Source: Salmonella bongori NCTC 12419 (lineage in GTDB: Bacteria; Pseudomonadota; Gammaproteobacteria; Enterobacterales; Enterobacteriaceae). Taken from it: DNA of 64,000 nucleotides. Of the stretch, positions 44,651 through 54,136 are shown piece after piece. Position numbers and translations under genes: made by a program. Every line of letters starts with the position of its first letter. Position 1 is the stretch's first letter. Below the pieces are notes generated by a model. That model was not told the origin of the DNA. It did not search any database and saw nothing but the letters and a program-made list of their open reading frames with translations. Where the stretch lies: NCBI RefSeq assembly GCF_000252995.1, contig NC_015761.1, forward strand, positions 1,922,001 to 1,986,000. Direction: 5' to 3'.

Positions 44651-45445
44651 ATGATACAGATCACCAGCGAACAATGGCTATACTGGCTAAATCTCTATTT
44701 CTGGCCCCTGCTGCGTGTACTGGCGCTGATTTCAACCGCGCCGATTCTCAGCGAGCGTGCAATTCCCAAGCGGGTAAAGCTGGGGTTGGGGATAATGATT
44801 ACGTTCGTCATCGCGCCATCTCTACCGGCAAACGATACGCCGCTGTTTTCTATTGCCGCCTTATGGCTGGCAATGCAGCAAATTCTGATCGGCATTGCGC
44901 TGGGATTTACCATGCAATTCGCCTTTGCGGCAGTGCGTACGGCTGGTGAGTTTATCGGTTTGCAAATGGGGCTTTCCTTTGCCACCTTCGTCGACCCGGG
45001 CAGTCACCTCAATATGCCGGTACTGGCACGTATTATGGATATGCTTGCCATGCTGCTGTTTCTTACTTTTAATGGTCATCTGTGGCTTATTTCGCTACTG
45101 GTCGATACCTTTCATACCCTGCCTGTCGGGAGCAATCCGGTTAACAGTAACGCATTTATGGCGCTCGCCAGGGCCGGTGGACTCATTTTCTTAAACGGAT
45201 TAATGCTGGCATTACCGGTCATCACTCTCCTGCTAACACTTAATCTGGCGCTGGGGCTATTAAATCGCATGGCGCCGCAGCTATCGATATTTGTTATCGG
45301 CTTCCCGCTCACGCTCACCGTTGGCATTATGCTTATGGCTGCGCTTATGCCATTAATTGCGCCGTTTTGCGAACATTTATTCAGCGAAATTTTCAATTTG
45401 CTTGCTGATATTGTCAGCGAAATGCCCGTAAATAATAACCCATAA
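44651..45445 (+). CDS. fliR: Flagellar export gate protein FliR
   Basis: The 264-residue protein with about six membrane segments completes the FliPQR gate and binds FlhB. FAAVRTAGEFIGLQMGLSFA and the helix LNMPVLARIMDMLAMLLFL are typical. It is the last gene of the flagellar cluster, with a 280-base gap before rcsA. Confidence 0.97.
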   Translation: MIQITSEQWLYWLNLYFWPLLRVLALISTAPILSERAIPKRVKLGLGIMITFVIAPSLPANDTPLFSIAALWLAMQQILIGIALGFTMQFAFAAVRTAGEFIGLQMGLSFATFVDPGSHLNMPVLARIMDMLAMLLFLTFNGHLWLISLLVDTFHTLPVGSNPVNSNAFMALARAGGLIFLNGLMLALPVITLLLTLNLALGLLNRMAPQLSIFVIGFPLTLTVGIMLMAALMPLIAPFCEHLFSEIFNLLADIVSEMPVNNNP

Positions 45446-45565
45446 TATTTATCCTGTTTTACTAAGGTTTATCTGAAAATAAATTTTAAAAACACCGACC
45501 AGGATATATCCGCCGCAGCTTATTTGTTTTTACTTCACTCACATAACACAACATTCACTTTACTT

Positions 45566-45579
45566 TAAGATGATTCCTG
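45566..45579 (+). promoter_or_regulatory. RcsAB box upstream of rcsA
   Basis: TAAGATGATTCCTG matches the RcsAB consensus TAAGAATATTCCTA at 11 of 14 positions, 147 bases before the rcsA start. Autoactivation of rcsA by RcsA-RcsB through such a box is known. Confidence 0.75.
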
Positions 45580-45725
45580 GCAAATTATATGTAACTTTAC
45601 GGGATAGTAAGTTCGCCTGAAAAACGGTGTAGGTGTTGTCTAAGGTGACTAGTCATGTTCCGTCTGATTATGGTGAGTTATTCAGGTAAGGGGAATTATC
45701 GTTACGCATTGAGTGAGGGTATGCC

Positions 45726-46349
45726 ATGTCAACGATTATTATGGATTTATGCAGTTACACCCGGCTGGGGTTAAGCGGGTATCTGGTCAGTAGAGGGGTG
45801 AAAAAAAGGGAAATCAACGATATCGAAACCGTTGACGAACTCGCTATCGCTTGTAGCGCGCATCAACCTTCGGTGGTGTTTATTAATGAGGACTGTTTTA
45901 TTCATACGCCTTCAGACAGTCAAAAAATAAGGCAAATCATTAATCAACATCCTGATACGTTATTTATTGTTTTTATGGCAATAGCTAACGTGCATTTTGA
46001 TGAATATTTGTTAGTAAGAAAAAACTTATTGATAAGCTCAAAATCGATTAAACCTGACTCGCTGGATGTCATTCTTGGCGATATTCTGAAAAAAGAGTCT
46101 GGTATTTCAGGCACTATAAATTTACCGACGTTATCTTTAAGCCGAACTGAATCCAGCATGTTACGAATGTGGATGGAAGGCCAGGGAACCATTCAGATTT
46201 CTGACCGGATGAATATTAAAGCAAAAACGGTATCCTCCCATAAGGGTAATATTAAACGAAAGATAAAAACGCATAATAAACAAGTTATCTATCACGTAGT
46301 GCGGTTGACAGATAACGTCACCAACGGCATTTTTGTTAACATGCGATGA
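45726..46349 (+). CDS. rcsA: Capsule and motility co-regulator RcsA
   Basis: RcsA pairs with RcsB to activate colanic acid capsule genes and repress flhDC. The 207-residue protein has an N-terminal receiver-like fold without a phosphorylation site. A C-terminal LuxR-type helix-turn-helix follows (LSRTESSMLRMWMEGQGTIQ, then KAKTVSSHKGNIKRKI). It is Lon-sensitive in E. coli, and DsrA from this window counters H-NS silencing of it. It is a single gene. Confidence 0.97.
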   Translation: MSTIIMDLCSYTRLGLSGYLVSRGVKKREINDIETVDELAIACSAHQPSVVFINEDCFIHTPSDSQKIRQIINQHPDTLFIVFMAIANVHFDEYLLVRKNLLISSKSIKPDSLDVILGDILKKESGISGTINLPTLSLSRTESSMLRMWMEGQGTIQISDRMNIKAKTVSSHKGNIKRKIKTHNKQVIYHVVRLTDNVTNGIFVNMR

Positions 46350-46354
46350 GATAC

Positions 46355-46382
46355 CCGGACTGGCGATGCACCTCCAGTCCGG
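46355..46382. terminator. Hairpin between rcsA and dsrB
   Basis: CCGGACTGG pairs perfectly with CCAGTCCGG across a 10-base loop, between the convergent genes rcsA and dsrB. No long T run is present. Confidence 0.6.
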
Positions 46383-46387
46383 CTCAA

Positions 46388-46582
46388 TTAGTCCTGCAGC
46401 GCCTTCTCAACGAAAATGCCGTCCTGGTGACCTGACTCATTAAAGAACCAGATGCCGAGCGGGTAATCTTCCAGCGAAACCAGGTACATAGTGCCTTCAC
46501 TAAATTCTTCCACTGCCAGTACCACGCCCGGTCGACGTGGCCCGCCGTCCGTTTTAACTGTTACCCGATCATTGACCTTCAT
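46388..46582 (-). CDS. dsrB: Small protein DsrB
   Basis: The 64-residue protein starts MKVNDRVTVKTDGGPRRPGV and is nearly identical to E. coli DsrB, of unknown function. Two ATGs stand in tandem; the second has the better spacing from AGGAGG. DsrB is reported to be RpoS-dependent. It is divergent from yodD. Confidence 0.93.
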   Translation of the reverse strand: MKVNDRVTVKTDGGPRRPGVVLAVEEFSEGTMYLVSLEDYPLGIWFFNESGHQDGIFVEKALQD

Positions 46583-46710
46583 CATTTTCCTCCTGTCGCT
46601 TTGTGCCAGTGTAGAACAATTTTCCGCGTCTAGCAGCGCCTTGCAGGCGTGTTTGCTGGTTTTCTCGACGGTCTATACTTAGGCTGTCAGGAACCTGCGA
46701 GGTAGTGAAG

Positions 46711-46938
46711 ATGAAAACGGCAAAAGAGTACAGTGAGACGGCCAAGCGCGAAGTCAATGTCGACGTTGATGCGCTGCTGGCAGCGATCAATGAGATTAGC
46801 GAGAGCGAGGTTCACCGCAGCGAAAACGATCCTGAGCGGGTGAGCGTTGACGGACGAGAGTATCATACATGGCATGAATTAGCCGAAGCGTTTGAGCTCG
46901 ATATTCATGATTTTAGTGTAACGGAAGTAAACCGTTAA
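46711..46938 (+). CDS. yodD: Small stress protein YodD
   Basis: The 75-residue protein reads MKTAKEYSETAKREVNVDVD and ends DIHDFSVTEVNR, matching E. coli YodD, which is induced by peroxide, cadmium and acid. GAGG lies eight bases before the ATG chosen; an in-frame GTG two codons upstream is less well spaced. The gene ends ten bases before the DsrA terminator on the opposite strand. Confidence 0.92.
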   Translation: MKTAKEYSETAKREVNVDVDALLAAINEISESEVHRSENDPERVSVDGREYHTWHELAEAFELDIHDFSVTEVNR

Positions 46939-46947
46939 AAAAGGCCG

Positions 46948-47035
46948 AAAAAAATCCCGGCCCTACGGGCCGGGATCAAACTTGCTTATGCAAGAAGCAC
47001 TTGAAAATTCGTTACACCAGGAAATCTGATGTGAG
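46948..47035 (-). ncRNA. dsrA: DsrA small regulatory RNA
   Basis: Read on the minus strand it starts near CACATCAGATTTCCTGG, the rpoS-pairing stem-loop 1, and continues through AACGAATTTTCAAGTGCTTC (the second stem, pairing with hns). It ends in a GATCCCGGCCC hairpin followed by seven T. It closely matches E. coli DsrA, with differences in the middle and terminator loop. With Hfq it frees rpoS translation at low temperature and lowers H-NS. It is convergent with yodD. Confidence 0.93.
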
Positions 47036-47247
47036 ATTTACCTTATCTGCAATTTTTTTGCATGACAAGTAAATATTTTTTACATGAATGATTAAGCACG
47101 CTAATAGTTTGGTAGCAAAAGTGTGACAACGCATGTGCTGCCTGGAAGCGACGGGATCGATTCCAGTTAGCATTCGATTTCTTCCGGATGTGCTTTAGGA
47201 TTTTTCCTGGAAATAAGCCCGCCGTTGCAACGGAAAATGAGGAAAAA

Positions 47248-48063
47248 ATGCTCTCAATCCATGACCCCTTGCTTATTTTTACCGATCTGGACGGCACGTT
47301 GCTCAACAGCCATACCTTTGAGTGGCAACCTGCGGCTCCCTGGCTTACGCGCCTGCATGAAAACGGCGTTCCCGTCATCCTCTGTAGTAGTAAAACTGCG
47401 GCTGAAATGCTGCAGCTCCAGACGACGTTAAATCTTCAGGGACTACCGCTGATTGCGGAAAACGGCGCGGTGATCCAACTGGACGCGCATTGGGAAAAAC
47501 ATCCTGGTTATCCCCGTCTGACAGCGGCTATTTCTCACAGCGAAATCCGTCTTGTTCTGCATAAATTACGTGAAAAGGAGCAGTTTAAGTTTACCACTTT
47601 TGATGACGTCGACGATCAGGTGATAAGCGAATGGACGGGGCTAAACCGGGCCCAGGCCGCGCTCACCCGGTTGCATGAGGCGTCGGTATCACTAATCTGG
47701 CGCGATAGCGATGAACGCATGGCGCAGTTTGCCGCCCGCTTACATGACCTGGGATTACAATTTGTTCATGGCGCGCGTTTTTGGCATGTACTGGATGCCT
47801 CCGCGGGTAAAGATCAGGCCGCCAACTGGCTGATTGAAGAATATCGTCGGCAATGGCACACCCGCCCCCTGACAGTGGGACTGGGCGACGGCCCCAACGA
47901 TGCCCCGTTGCTGGATGTAATGGATTATGCTGTTATCGTTAAAGGGCTTAACCGCGAAGGCGTACACTTACGTCATGACGAGCCCCAGCGCGTCTACCGT
48001 AGCCAGAATGAGGGGCCAGATGGCTGGTGCGAAGGCATGGACTATTTCTTTTCCCGCTCCTGA
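47248..48063 (+). CDS. mpgP: Mannosyl-3-phosphoglycerate phosphatase-type HAD hydrolase MpgP (YedP)
   Basis: The 271-residue HAD-superfamily hydrolase has the nucleophile motif IFTDLDGTLLNS (Asp13 and Asp15), ILCSSKTAAEM as motif II, and GLGDGPNDAPLLD as the metal-binding motif. It is assigned to the mannosyl-3-phosphoglycerate phosphatase family; the true substrate in enterics is not certain because the synthase is absent. TGAGGA precedes the ATG. Its last 22 bases overlap the end of dgcQ on the other strand. Confidence 0.9.
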   Translation: MLSIHDPLLIFTDLDGTLLNSHTFEWQPAAPWLTRLHENGVPVILCSSKTAAEMLQLQTTLNLQGLPLIAENGAVIQLDAHWEKHPGYPRLTAAISHSEIRLVLHKLREKEQFKFTTFDDVDDQVISEWTGLNRAQAALTRLHEASVSLIWRDSDERMAQFAARLHDLGLQFVHGARFWHVLDASAGKDQAANWLIEEYRRQWHTRPLTVGLGDGPNDAPLLDVMDYAVIVKGLNREGVHLRHDEPQRVYRSQNEGPDGWCEGMDYFFSRS

Positions 48064-49748
48064 GCCACGTCGCTGGCGCAGATACGGTTACGTCCGGCCT
48101 GTTTTGCGTAATAAAGCCGTTTGTCGGCCAGCGACTGCAACTGCTCAAAGTCATAGTCACCATACTCTTCCGAGCTGCTTATCCCCAGTGACGCGCTGAT
48201 ACGGAGTGTCGTGCATTTTGTGACCAGAATCTCTTTGTCATTAATACGCTGGCGTATGCGTTCAGCAATGTGCAGCGCCTGCGCCTTTGTTGCACCAGGC
48301 AGGACGATACAGAACTCCTCGCCCCCGACCCGTCCAGCAATATCATGCGAACGGATGGTGCTGCCAATCAATCCGCCGGCATGGGACAGCACACGGTCAC
48401 CCGCCTGATGACCAAAGCGATCGTTGACGCTTTTAAAATAATCTAAATCCAACTGTATCACTGAAAAAGGCTGCCTGGATTCCCGGTAGCGCTGTGCCAG
48501 CCGACGCGCTTTTTCAAACAGCGCGCCGCGATTATAGAGCCGCGTCAGGGGATCGTGCCATGCCTGCCATTGCAGCGAGTTTTGCAGGACAAACATGTTA
48601 CTGACCATATGTCGAATAACGCCCCAGGAAATAAGCAGCATCGCAGTAAAAAGCACCCATAACAGCGCAAGCGCGATACTAATACTGCCAAAATTCCCTT
48701 GTACGCCCTCACGCAGCGTATGCACGCGCAGCAGTACGCCATCAAAATGATCCAGCCGCTCCCAGCTCACATAACGCGTACCTAAACGCAGCCCTCCCTG
48801 AGTATCGTTTTTTATTTCATGCGACAGTGAGGCTCGCTCACGTTCATTGAGGGCCTCGGTGTGTTGTTCCGGTGTGGAACTTGCCAACAGATGAAGATGA
48901 TTATCATAAAGCTGATACTCCCCTTCACTGTCCTTTTCGGTTGCGTCGCGCAAAAACTGCTGTAATGAGGCGACGGGGATGTCCATTGCCAGTACGCCAT
49001 ACCAGTAATGTGCATGATCCAGCGGCAAACTGGCGGTCACTTTTTCTGGCTCGTCAAAATAAGGTTGCGCCGAGGTGAACCACTGCACGCCACGCTGCGG
49101 GTTGCGCCGTTGACTTTGTGCAGTGAACCAGGGTTGAGTCACGTACTGATAATAGCGAGATATAATATCGCTGCCATATATCGTGGGAAGGGTTGAGAGG
49201 TAAAATCCAGAGCGAGAAACATACACGGTTTCCCGCGTCAGCATGGCGGATGACTGCGCCAGACGCGCCAGATACCCCAACTCCAGCGTGGCGGTTAATT
49301 CGTTTGTCAGGTCGCGATTATCCCGTGAAAGCAGCGTCGTTTGAGCGACAAATTGATCGGAGACGCCATATAACGGCAACGTCCGCCGCTTATCCAACTC
49401 CAGTTGCCAGAAGCGGCTGCCACGTCGCTGCTCAAACTGCGTTACCGCACTTTGCAATGCGGCAAAATCCAGCGGCGCCACCAATGCTTCATGCATACCG
49501 TTACGCAAAAAGATCAGTCTGTCCATATTGAACTGGAGTTGCCTGTCGAGGGCATTAGCGACGCTGCCCAGATGATTGCGCTGGCTGGTAATATAAGCCT
49601 CTGTCAGTACGATCACTTCCCGCCAGGTCAGCAAGGTCGAGAAAAGCATAACGATCAGAAAACAGACATTCACAACATGACCAGGACCAAAACGCCGCGC
49701 CAGCTTTTTAAGCCAGCCTTGATTGTCCAACTGTGTTTCGTGCGGCAC
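48042..49748 (-). CDS. dgcQ: Diguanylate cyclase DgcQ (YedQ)
   Basis: DgcQ makes cyclic di-GMP from two GTP. The 568-residue membrane protein has an N-terminal helix (HVVNVCFLIVMLFSTLL). A periplasmic CHASE7-type sensor of about 300 residues follows, then a second helix (ALALLWVLFTAMLLISW). The C-terminal GGDEF domain has an intact active motif GGEEF at residues 475-479. Upstream, DLDYFKSVNDRFGH holds the metal site. In Salmonella it (YedQ) contributes to cellulose production and opposes motility. Confidence 0.95.
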   Translation of the reverse strand: MPHETQLDNQGWLKKLARRFGPGHVVNVCFLIVMLFSTLLTWREVIVLTEAYITSQRNHLGSVANALDRQLQFNMDRLIFLRNGMHEALVAPLDFAALQSAVTQFEQRRGSRFWQLELDKRRTLPLYGVSDQFVAQTTLLSRDNRDLTNELTATLELGYLARLAQSSAMLTRETVYVSRSGFYLSTLPTIYGSDIISRYYQYVTQPWFTAQSQRRNPQRGVQWFTSAQPYFDEPEKVTASLPLDHAHYWYGVLAMDIPVASLQQFLRDATEKDSEGEYQLYDNHLHLLASSTPEQHTEALNERERASLSHEIKNDTQGGLRLGTRYVSWERLDHFDGVLLRVHTLREGVQGNFGSISIALALLWVLFTAMLLISWGVIRHMVSNMFVLQNSLQWQAWHDPLTRLYNRGALFEKARRLAQRYRESRQPFSVIQLDLDYFKSVNDRFGHQAGDRVLSHAGGLIGSTIRSHDIAGRVGGEEFCIVLPGATKAQALHIAERIRQRINDKEILVTKCTTLRISASLGISSSEEYGDYDFEQLQSLADKRLYYAKQAGRNRICASDVAQEREKK

Positions 49749-49894
49749 CCTACAACTCCTGATGATTATGGCTTCTTACTACACCCCTGATGACTGACCG
49801 TCTTTAAGCGTTTATTAAGAGATACCACTAAATTCTGGCATAACCTGAACCTGATAGCAGCATGTGGCAGAGCGACGACGATGTTTCTCCACAG

Positions 49895-49924
49895 CAAAAC
49901 GCCCGGCGCTAACCGGGCGTTTTG
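49895..49924. terminator. Terminator after yodC
   Basis: AAAACGCCCGG pairs perfectly with CCGGGCGTTTT over a 6-base loop. It directly abuts the yodC stop codon on the minus strand and works in both directions. Confidence 0.88.
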
Positions 49925-50110
49925 TCATCGGGCTTCGTCGCGCACGTACCTTTCCTTTCCAGGTACGAGCTCATTCTCATGGAATGCCTCTCGCTTTACG
50001 CCAAACCCGTCATACCAGCGGCATTCTACCATTCCGCTGGAATAACCGGTGACGATCATCCGGGGTCCGCCCTCTTTTACGGTGACTTCCTCACTGACAG
50101 AAAAGACCAT
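49925..50110 (-). CDS. yodC: Small conserved protein YodC (DUF2158)
   Basis: The 61-residue cytoplasmic protein reads MVFSVSEEVTVKEGGPRMIV and contains GMVECRWYDGFGVKREAFHE, as in E. coli YodC. AGGAGG precedes the ATG at 50110. Function is unknown. It is a single gene before a strong terminator. Confidence 0.92.
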   Translation of the reverse strand: MVFSVSEEVTVKEGGPRMIVTGYSSGMVECRWYDGFGVKREAFHENELVPGKERYVRDEAR

Positions 50111-50187
50111 ACCTGCCTCCTGTATCAGATGAAACGTTTTCACCTTAGACGAGGATGAACAATTTTGCATAATTCATTGCAGAAAAA

Positions 50188-51099
50188 TCAGTGCGAAATA
50201 CCCCGCAGTTTCGCCACGCTTTTCACCAGAGCTACCACAATAGCGCCGATAATAAAGCCGAACACCAGATTAAGCAGGCCAGGAAGCGTATACGCTATGA
50301 AGGCGCTCTGCTGCTGTGCAAAATGCTCGATCGCGTGGTGTAGCGGCGCGATACCGTGTACGACAATCCCGCCGCCGACTAAAAACATCGCCAGTGTACC
50401 GACAATGGATAACGCCTTCATTAACCAGGGCGCGGTAATCAACAGACCTTTACCGACGCCCTGCGCCAGCACGCTGCGCTTTTCTGCCAGCCAGTATCCC
50501 ATATCGTCCAGCTTTACAATGATACCAACCAGGCCATACACACCAACCGTTACTATTAACGCAATTCCTGCCAACACCAGCACCTGGTTAAGCAGCGGCG
50601 CTTGCGCGACAATCCCCAGGGTAATGGCCACAATTTCAGCAGAAAGAATAAAATCGGTACGTACCGCTCCCTTCACTTTATCTTTTTCAAAGGCCAAAGG
50701 ATCTTGCGCAGCCAGCGTCTCAAGGCGTTTTTGCCGCGCCACCGGGTCTTCTTTATGTTTTCGCGTTTCAAAGGTATGGAGGACTTTTTCTACTCCTTCA
50801 AAACAGAGAAACGCGCCGCCCAGCATTAACAATGGCGTGATGGCCCACGGGATAAAGGCGCTTATCAGCAGCGCCAGCGGTACCAGAATAACCTTATTGA
50901 TTAATGACCCTTTCGCGACACCCCATACCACTGGCAGCTCGCGGTTAGCGCGGACGCCCGTGACCTGCTGCGCATTGAGCGATAGATCGTCCCCCAATAC
51001 GCCAGCGGTTTTTTTTGCGGCCAGTTTGCCCATTACCGAAATATCGTCCAGCAGTGTGGCAATATCATCGAGTAACGTCAGTAAGCTACTTCCTGCCAA
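50188..51099 (-). CDS. yedI: YedI, DUF808 inner-membrane protein
   Basis: The 303-residue membrane protein has five or six hydrophobic segments and a charged cytoplasmic loop rich in Lys and Glu (FETRKHKEDPVARQKRLETL). The start codon is TTG, giving M-AGSSLLTLLDDIATLLDD, preceded by GAGGGA and in line with E. coli YedI. The frame is open for 50 more codons upstream without support. Function is unknown. It is divergent from yedA. Confidence 0.9.
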   Translation of the reverse strand: MAGSSLLTLLDDIATLLDDISVMGKLAAKKTAGVLGDDLSLNAQQVTGVRANRELPVVWGVAKGSLINKVILVPLALLISAFIPWAITPLLMLGGAFLCFEGVEKVLHTFETRKHKEDPVARQKRLETLAAQDPLAFEKDKVKGAVRTDFILSAEIVAITLGIVAQAPLLNQVLVLAGIALIVTVGVYGLVGIIVKLDDMGYWLAEKRSVLAQGVGKGLLITAPWLMKALSIVGTLAMFLVGGGIVVHGIAPLHHAIEHFAQQQSAFIAYTLPGLLNLVFGFIIGAIVVALVKSVAKLRGISH

Positions 51100-51273
51100 A
51101 ATGATTCCCTCTGTCTTTTCTTCTAAAACGTTAAGTATGTAACAAAACGCGCTATGCCGAAACCGATGGCCCCGGTCAACGCCTTTTTCCGCAAAAAGGA
51201 TAATTATAACGCTCGCCAGCATAATAATTTTGACGTTAACTATATCCACCCTTTTTATTTCATGTGAGAGCTT

Positions 51274-52194
51274 ATGCGTTTCAGGCAGTTACTACCTCTT
51301 TTTGGCGCGCTTTTCGCCTTATATATCATTTGGGGGTCGACCTATTTTGTCATCCGGATAGGCGTTGAAAGCTGGCCGCCGCTAATGATGGCGGGCGTAC
51401 GTTTTCTCTCGGCGGGTATTCTGCTCATGGCGTTTTTATTACTGCGAGGCGAAAAACTTCCGCCGCTGCGCCAGACCGTTAACGCCGCTCTGATCGGTCT
51501 ATTACTGTTGGCGGTCGGTAACGGTCTGGTCACGGTGGCGGAACATCAAAACGTCCCCTCGGGCATTGCCGCAGTGGTGGTTGCCACCGTCCCGTTGTTT
51601 ACGCTGTGCTTCAGCTACTTTTTTGGCATTAAAACCCGCAAATTAGAATGGGCAGGGATTGCGGTTGGCCTGGCCGGTATTATTCTGCTGAACAGCGGCG
51701 GCAATTTAAGCGGCAATCCATGGGGTGCGATTTTGATCCTGATAGGGTCTATGAGCTGGGCATTTGGCTCCGTGTACGGATCACGCATCGTTTTACCTGT
51801 AGGCATGATGGCTGGCGCGATTGAAATGCTGGCGGCGGGCATTATCTTACTGTGCGCAGCGTTTCTTTCCGGCGAAAAACTAACCTCTCTACTTGACTTG
51901 TCAGGTTTTTTAGCCGTCGGTTACCTGGCCCTTTTTGGTTCTGTCATCGCCATTAATGCTTATATGTATTTGATTCGTAATGTCAGTCCGGCACTGGCGA
52001 CCAGCTATGCTTATGTGAATCCGGTCGTCGCCGTGTTGCTTGGTACCGGCTTAGGCGGCGAGAAGCTGTCACCTGTTGAATGGACGGCACTGGGCGTGAT
52101 TGTGTTTGCCGTGGTACTGGTGACACTGGGCAAATATCTGTTCCCTGCCAGAACGATGGTTACACCATGTAATACGGAAGATTCACGCCAGTAG
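51274..52194 (+). CDS. yedA: EamA/DMT-family transporter YedA
   Basis: The 306-residue protein has ten predicted membrane helices and two EamA repeats (LYIIWGSTYFVIRIGVESW in the first). It is a drug/metabolite transporter whose natural substrate is unknown. Its last 12 bases overlap the end of vsr on the opposite strand. Confidence 0.93.
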   Translation: MRFRQLLPLFGALFALYIIWGSTYFVIRIGVESWPPLMMAGVRFLSAGILLMAFLLLRGEKLPPLRQTVNAALIGLLLLAVGNGLVTVAEHQNVPSGIAAVVVATVPLFTLCFSYFFGIKTRKLEWAGIAVGLAGIILLNSGGNLSGNPWGAILILIGSMSWAFGSVYGSRIVLPVGMMAGAIEMLAAGIILLCAAFLSGEKLTSLLDLSGFLAVGYLALFGSVIAINAYMYLIRNVSPALATSYAYVNPVVAVLLGTGLGGEKLSPVEWTALGVIVFAVVLVTLGKYLFPARTMVTPCNTEDSRQ

Positions 52195-52653
52195 ATGAAT
52201 ACCCTGGGTGTCGATCTGCGCGCTGGTGCCGCCGCCGCAGATCCACTCTTCCAGGCGCTCCGCCAGCGCCGCGTCGCTCAGTTTATCTTTCCCGCGTAAG
52301 GCGCACTCCCAAACAATCAGTACCCGCCAGCCAAGCGCCTGCAAGCGCTGAATATCGCGCGCATCACGCTCAACATTTTTACCGATTTTTTCCAGCCAGA
52401 ACGCCGTACGCGTGGCGGGTACTTTAAACAAATAGCAGTGATGATGGTGCCAAAAACAACCATGCGTAAAAATCACGCACTCATAGTCATTCACCACAAA
52501 ATCCGGTTTTCCTGGTAATGTCGCGTCCTGCGTATGAAACGTAATCCCTTGCGCGCTTAGCAGACCGGCAAGGCGTTTTTCAATGGCTGTATCGCGGGTC
52601 GCTATCGCACGCATATTTTTACTGCGCGTTGCTTTATCGTGAACGTCCGCCAT
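52183..52653 (-). CDS. vsr: Very-short-patch mismatch endonuclease Vsr
   Basis: Vsr nicks 5' of the T in T:G mismatches that arise when Dcm-methylated cytosines deaminate. The 156-residue protein starts MADVHDKATRSKNMRAIATR. It holds the catalytic Asp in GKPDFVVNDYECVIFTHGCF and the zinc-site HGCFWHHHHC, all intact. It begins 20 bases inside dcm, in another frame, as in E. coli. Methylase and its repair partner are thus co-expressed. Confidence 0.96.
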   Translation of the reverse strand: MADVHDKATRSKNMRAIATRDTAIEKRLAGLLSAQGITFHTQDATLPGKPDFVVNDYECVIFTHGCFWHHHHCYLFKVPATRTAFWLEKIGKNVERDARDIQRLQALGWRVLIVWECALRGKDKLSDAALAERLEEWICGGGTSAQIDTQGIHLLA

Positions 52654-54064
52654 CTACCGCCTCTCTCTGGCGCAGCGCTACCGCCTGGTGAATTTTGGGT
52701 TCCAGTAGTTTTGCTACCGCTGTAAATACCGGCACCACCACGGAATTGCCAAACTGACGATAAGCCTGGGTATCAGAGACGGGGATCCTGAACCGGGACA
52801 TTTGTGGCGCCTCAAAACCCATTAAACGCGCGCACTCTCTCGGCGTAAGTCTACGGGGACGATGTTGTTGATTGTCAGGATCGTCGAAATTTACTTCGCC
52901 TGTCGCCATATCCCAACCACGATCGATCAGAATTTCGGCGCCATCTTTGTAGTAGCGTGCAGATAGCGTACGCGCCACACTATCTGGATTGTCAGGGTAG
53001 ACCATGCCATAACCAAAACCATTTCCCCGCGCCTGATGCTTTTTCGCATAGCGATATAAATATTTCCACAGCACCGGCGTCAGGATATATTTGGCGTCGA
53101 CCACTGGTTCCAGTAATTCCGCCAGGGTCGGACGGCGCGGTGGATAACAGCGGATGATATTGCGTAGCGTAAAATCGGTTTTCAGATTCAAATCGCGGCG
53201 GAACCCTACCAGCACAATACGCTCCCGGTGCTGGGGAAGAAAATGCTGCCCATCGATAATCTTGGGATCGTCCGGGCCATTGTCAGCGGCATCAGCAACG
53301 TCATATCCCAGTTCATCGAGCGTTTGCATAATAATACGGAAGGTTTTGCCCTGATCGTGACTTTTAAGATTCTTCACGTTTTCCAGTACGAACAGCGCCG
53401 GGCGGCAGGCGTCAATGATTCTTACGACATCGAAAAATAACGTTCCCTGCGTCTCACAGGCAAAGCCATGGGCGCGGCCCAGCGCGTTTTTCTTTGACAC
53501 CCCCGCCAGAGAAAATGGTTGGCAGGGAAAGCCCGCCAGCAGAACATCATGCTGCGGAATATGCTGGCGAATATGCTCCGCCGCCTCATTATCGCTGACC
53601 CCTTCCCGGTGGCTTAGCGTAATATCACGGATATCTTCATTAAAGTTATGCTGCAACGGATCGCAAAAGTAGTTCGCTTTATACGTACGTACCGCGTGTT
53701 TATTCCATTCACTGGTAAATACACACTGTCCACCTATCGCTTCAAATCCGCGGCGAATACCGCCGATGCCAGCGAATAAATCGATAAAACGAAAGGCATA
53801 CTGGGGGTGATGGTCCGGCGGCATTGGCAATAACGTTTTAAGACTGGCGAACTCGTTGTCGCTCAAACGATGCCATGCTGCGTTCATCATCACGCGTTTT
53901 AAAATGGCCGGACTCCAGTGATGCTCGCCAAGGCCGTTAAGGTGCGCCACCAGCGTTTTAACATCATAGATTTCCAGCAATTTACTCAGCATCGCCTGAA
54001 TCTCGTTGCTGGCATCATCGGTAATGGGGCCCCGGGCGTGTGTCACTGAAAGATTTTCCTGCAT
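52634..54064 (-). CDS. dcm: DNA cytosine methyltransferase Dcm
   Basis: Dcm methylates the inner C of CCWGG. The 476-residue C5-methylase has motif I FRFIDLFAGIGGIRRGFE (residues 91-108), the catalytic Cys181 in AGFPCQPFSLAG, ENVKN, and QHRERIVLVGFR. The last motif near the C-terminus is YRQFGNSVVVPV. All key residues are present. It is followed by overlapping vsr. Confidence 0.97.
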   Translation of the reverse strand: MQENLSVTHARGPITDDASNEIQAMLSKLLEIYDVKTLVAHLNGLGEHHWSPAILKRVMMNAAWHRLSDNEFASLKTLLPMPPDHHPQYAFRFIDLFAGIGGIRRGFEAIGGQCVFTSEWNKHAVRTYKANYFCDPLQHNFNEDIRDITLSHREGVSDNEAAEHIRQHIPQHDVLLAGFPCQPFSLAGVSKKNALGRAHGFACETQGTLFFDVVRIIDACRPALFVLENVKNLKSHDQGKTFRIIMQTLDELGYDVADAADNGPDDPKIIDGQHFLPQHRERIVLVGFRRDLNLKTDFTLRNIIRCYPPRRPTLAELLEPVVDAKYILTPVLWKYLYRYAKKHQARGNGFGYGMVYPDNPDSVARTLSARYYKDGAEILIDRGWDMATGEVNFDDPDNQQHRPRRLTPRECARLMGFEAPQMSRFRIPVSDTQAYRQFGNSVVVPVFTAVAKLLEPKIHQAVALRQREAVDGGRSR

Positions 54065-54136
54065 ACATTTAACCGGACAAAAGTTATTGGCAACAGACTA
54101 ACATAAAATGAAGCAGTTTACGTTTCAGCGACAAGG

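Noticed and set aside
50165..51142. 325-codon open frame antisense to yedI
   Set aside because: Low-complexity Ser/Thr/Pro composition and exact overlap with yedI, which has a family match and a ribosome site.
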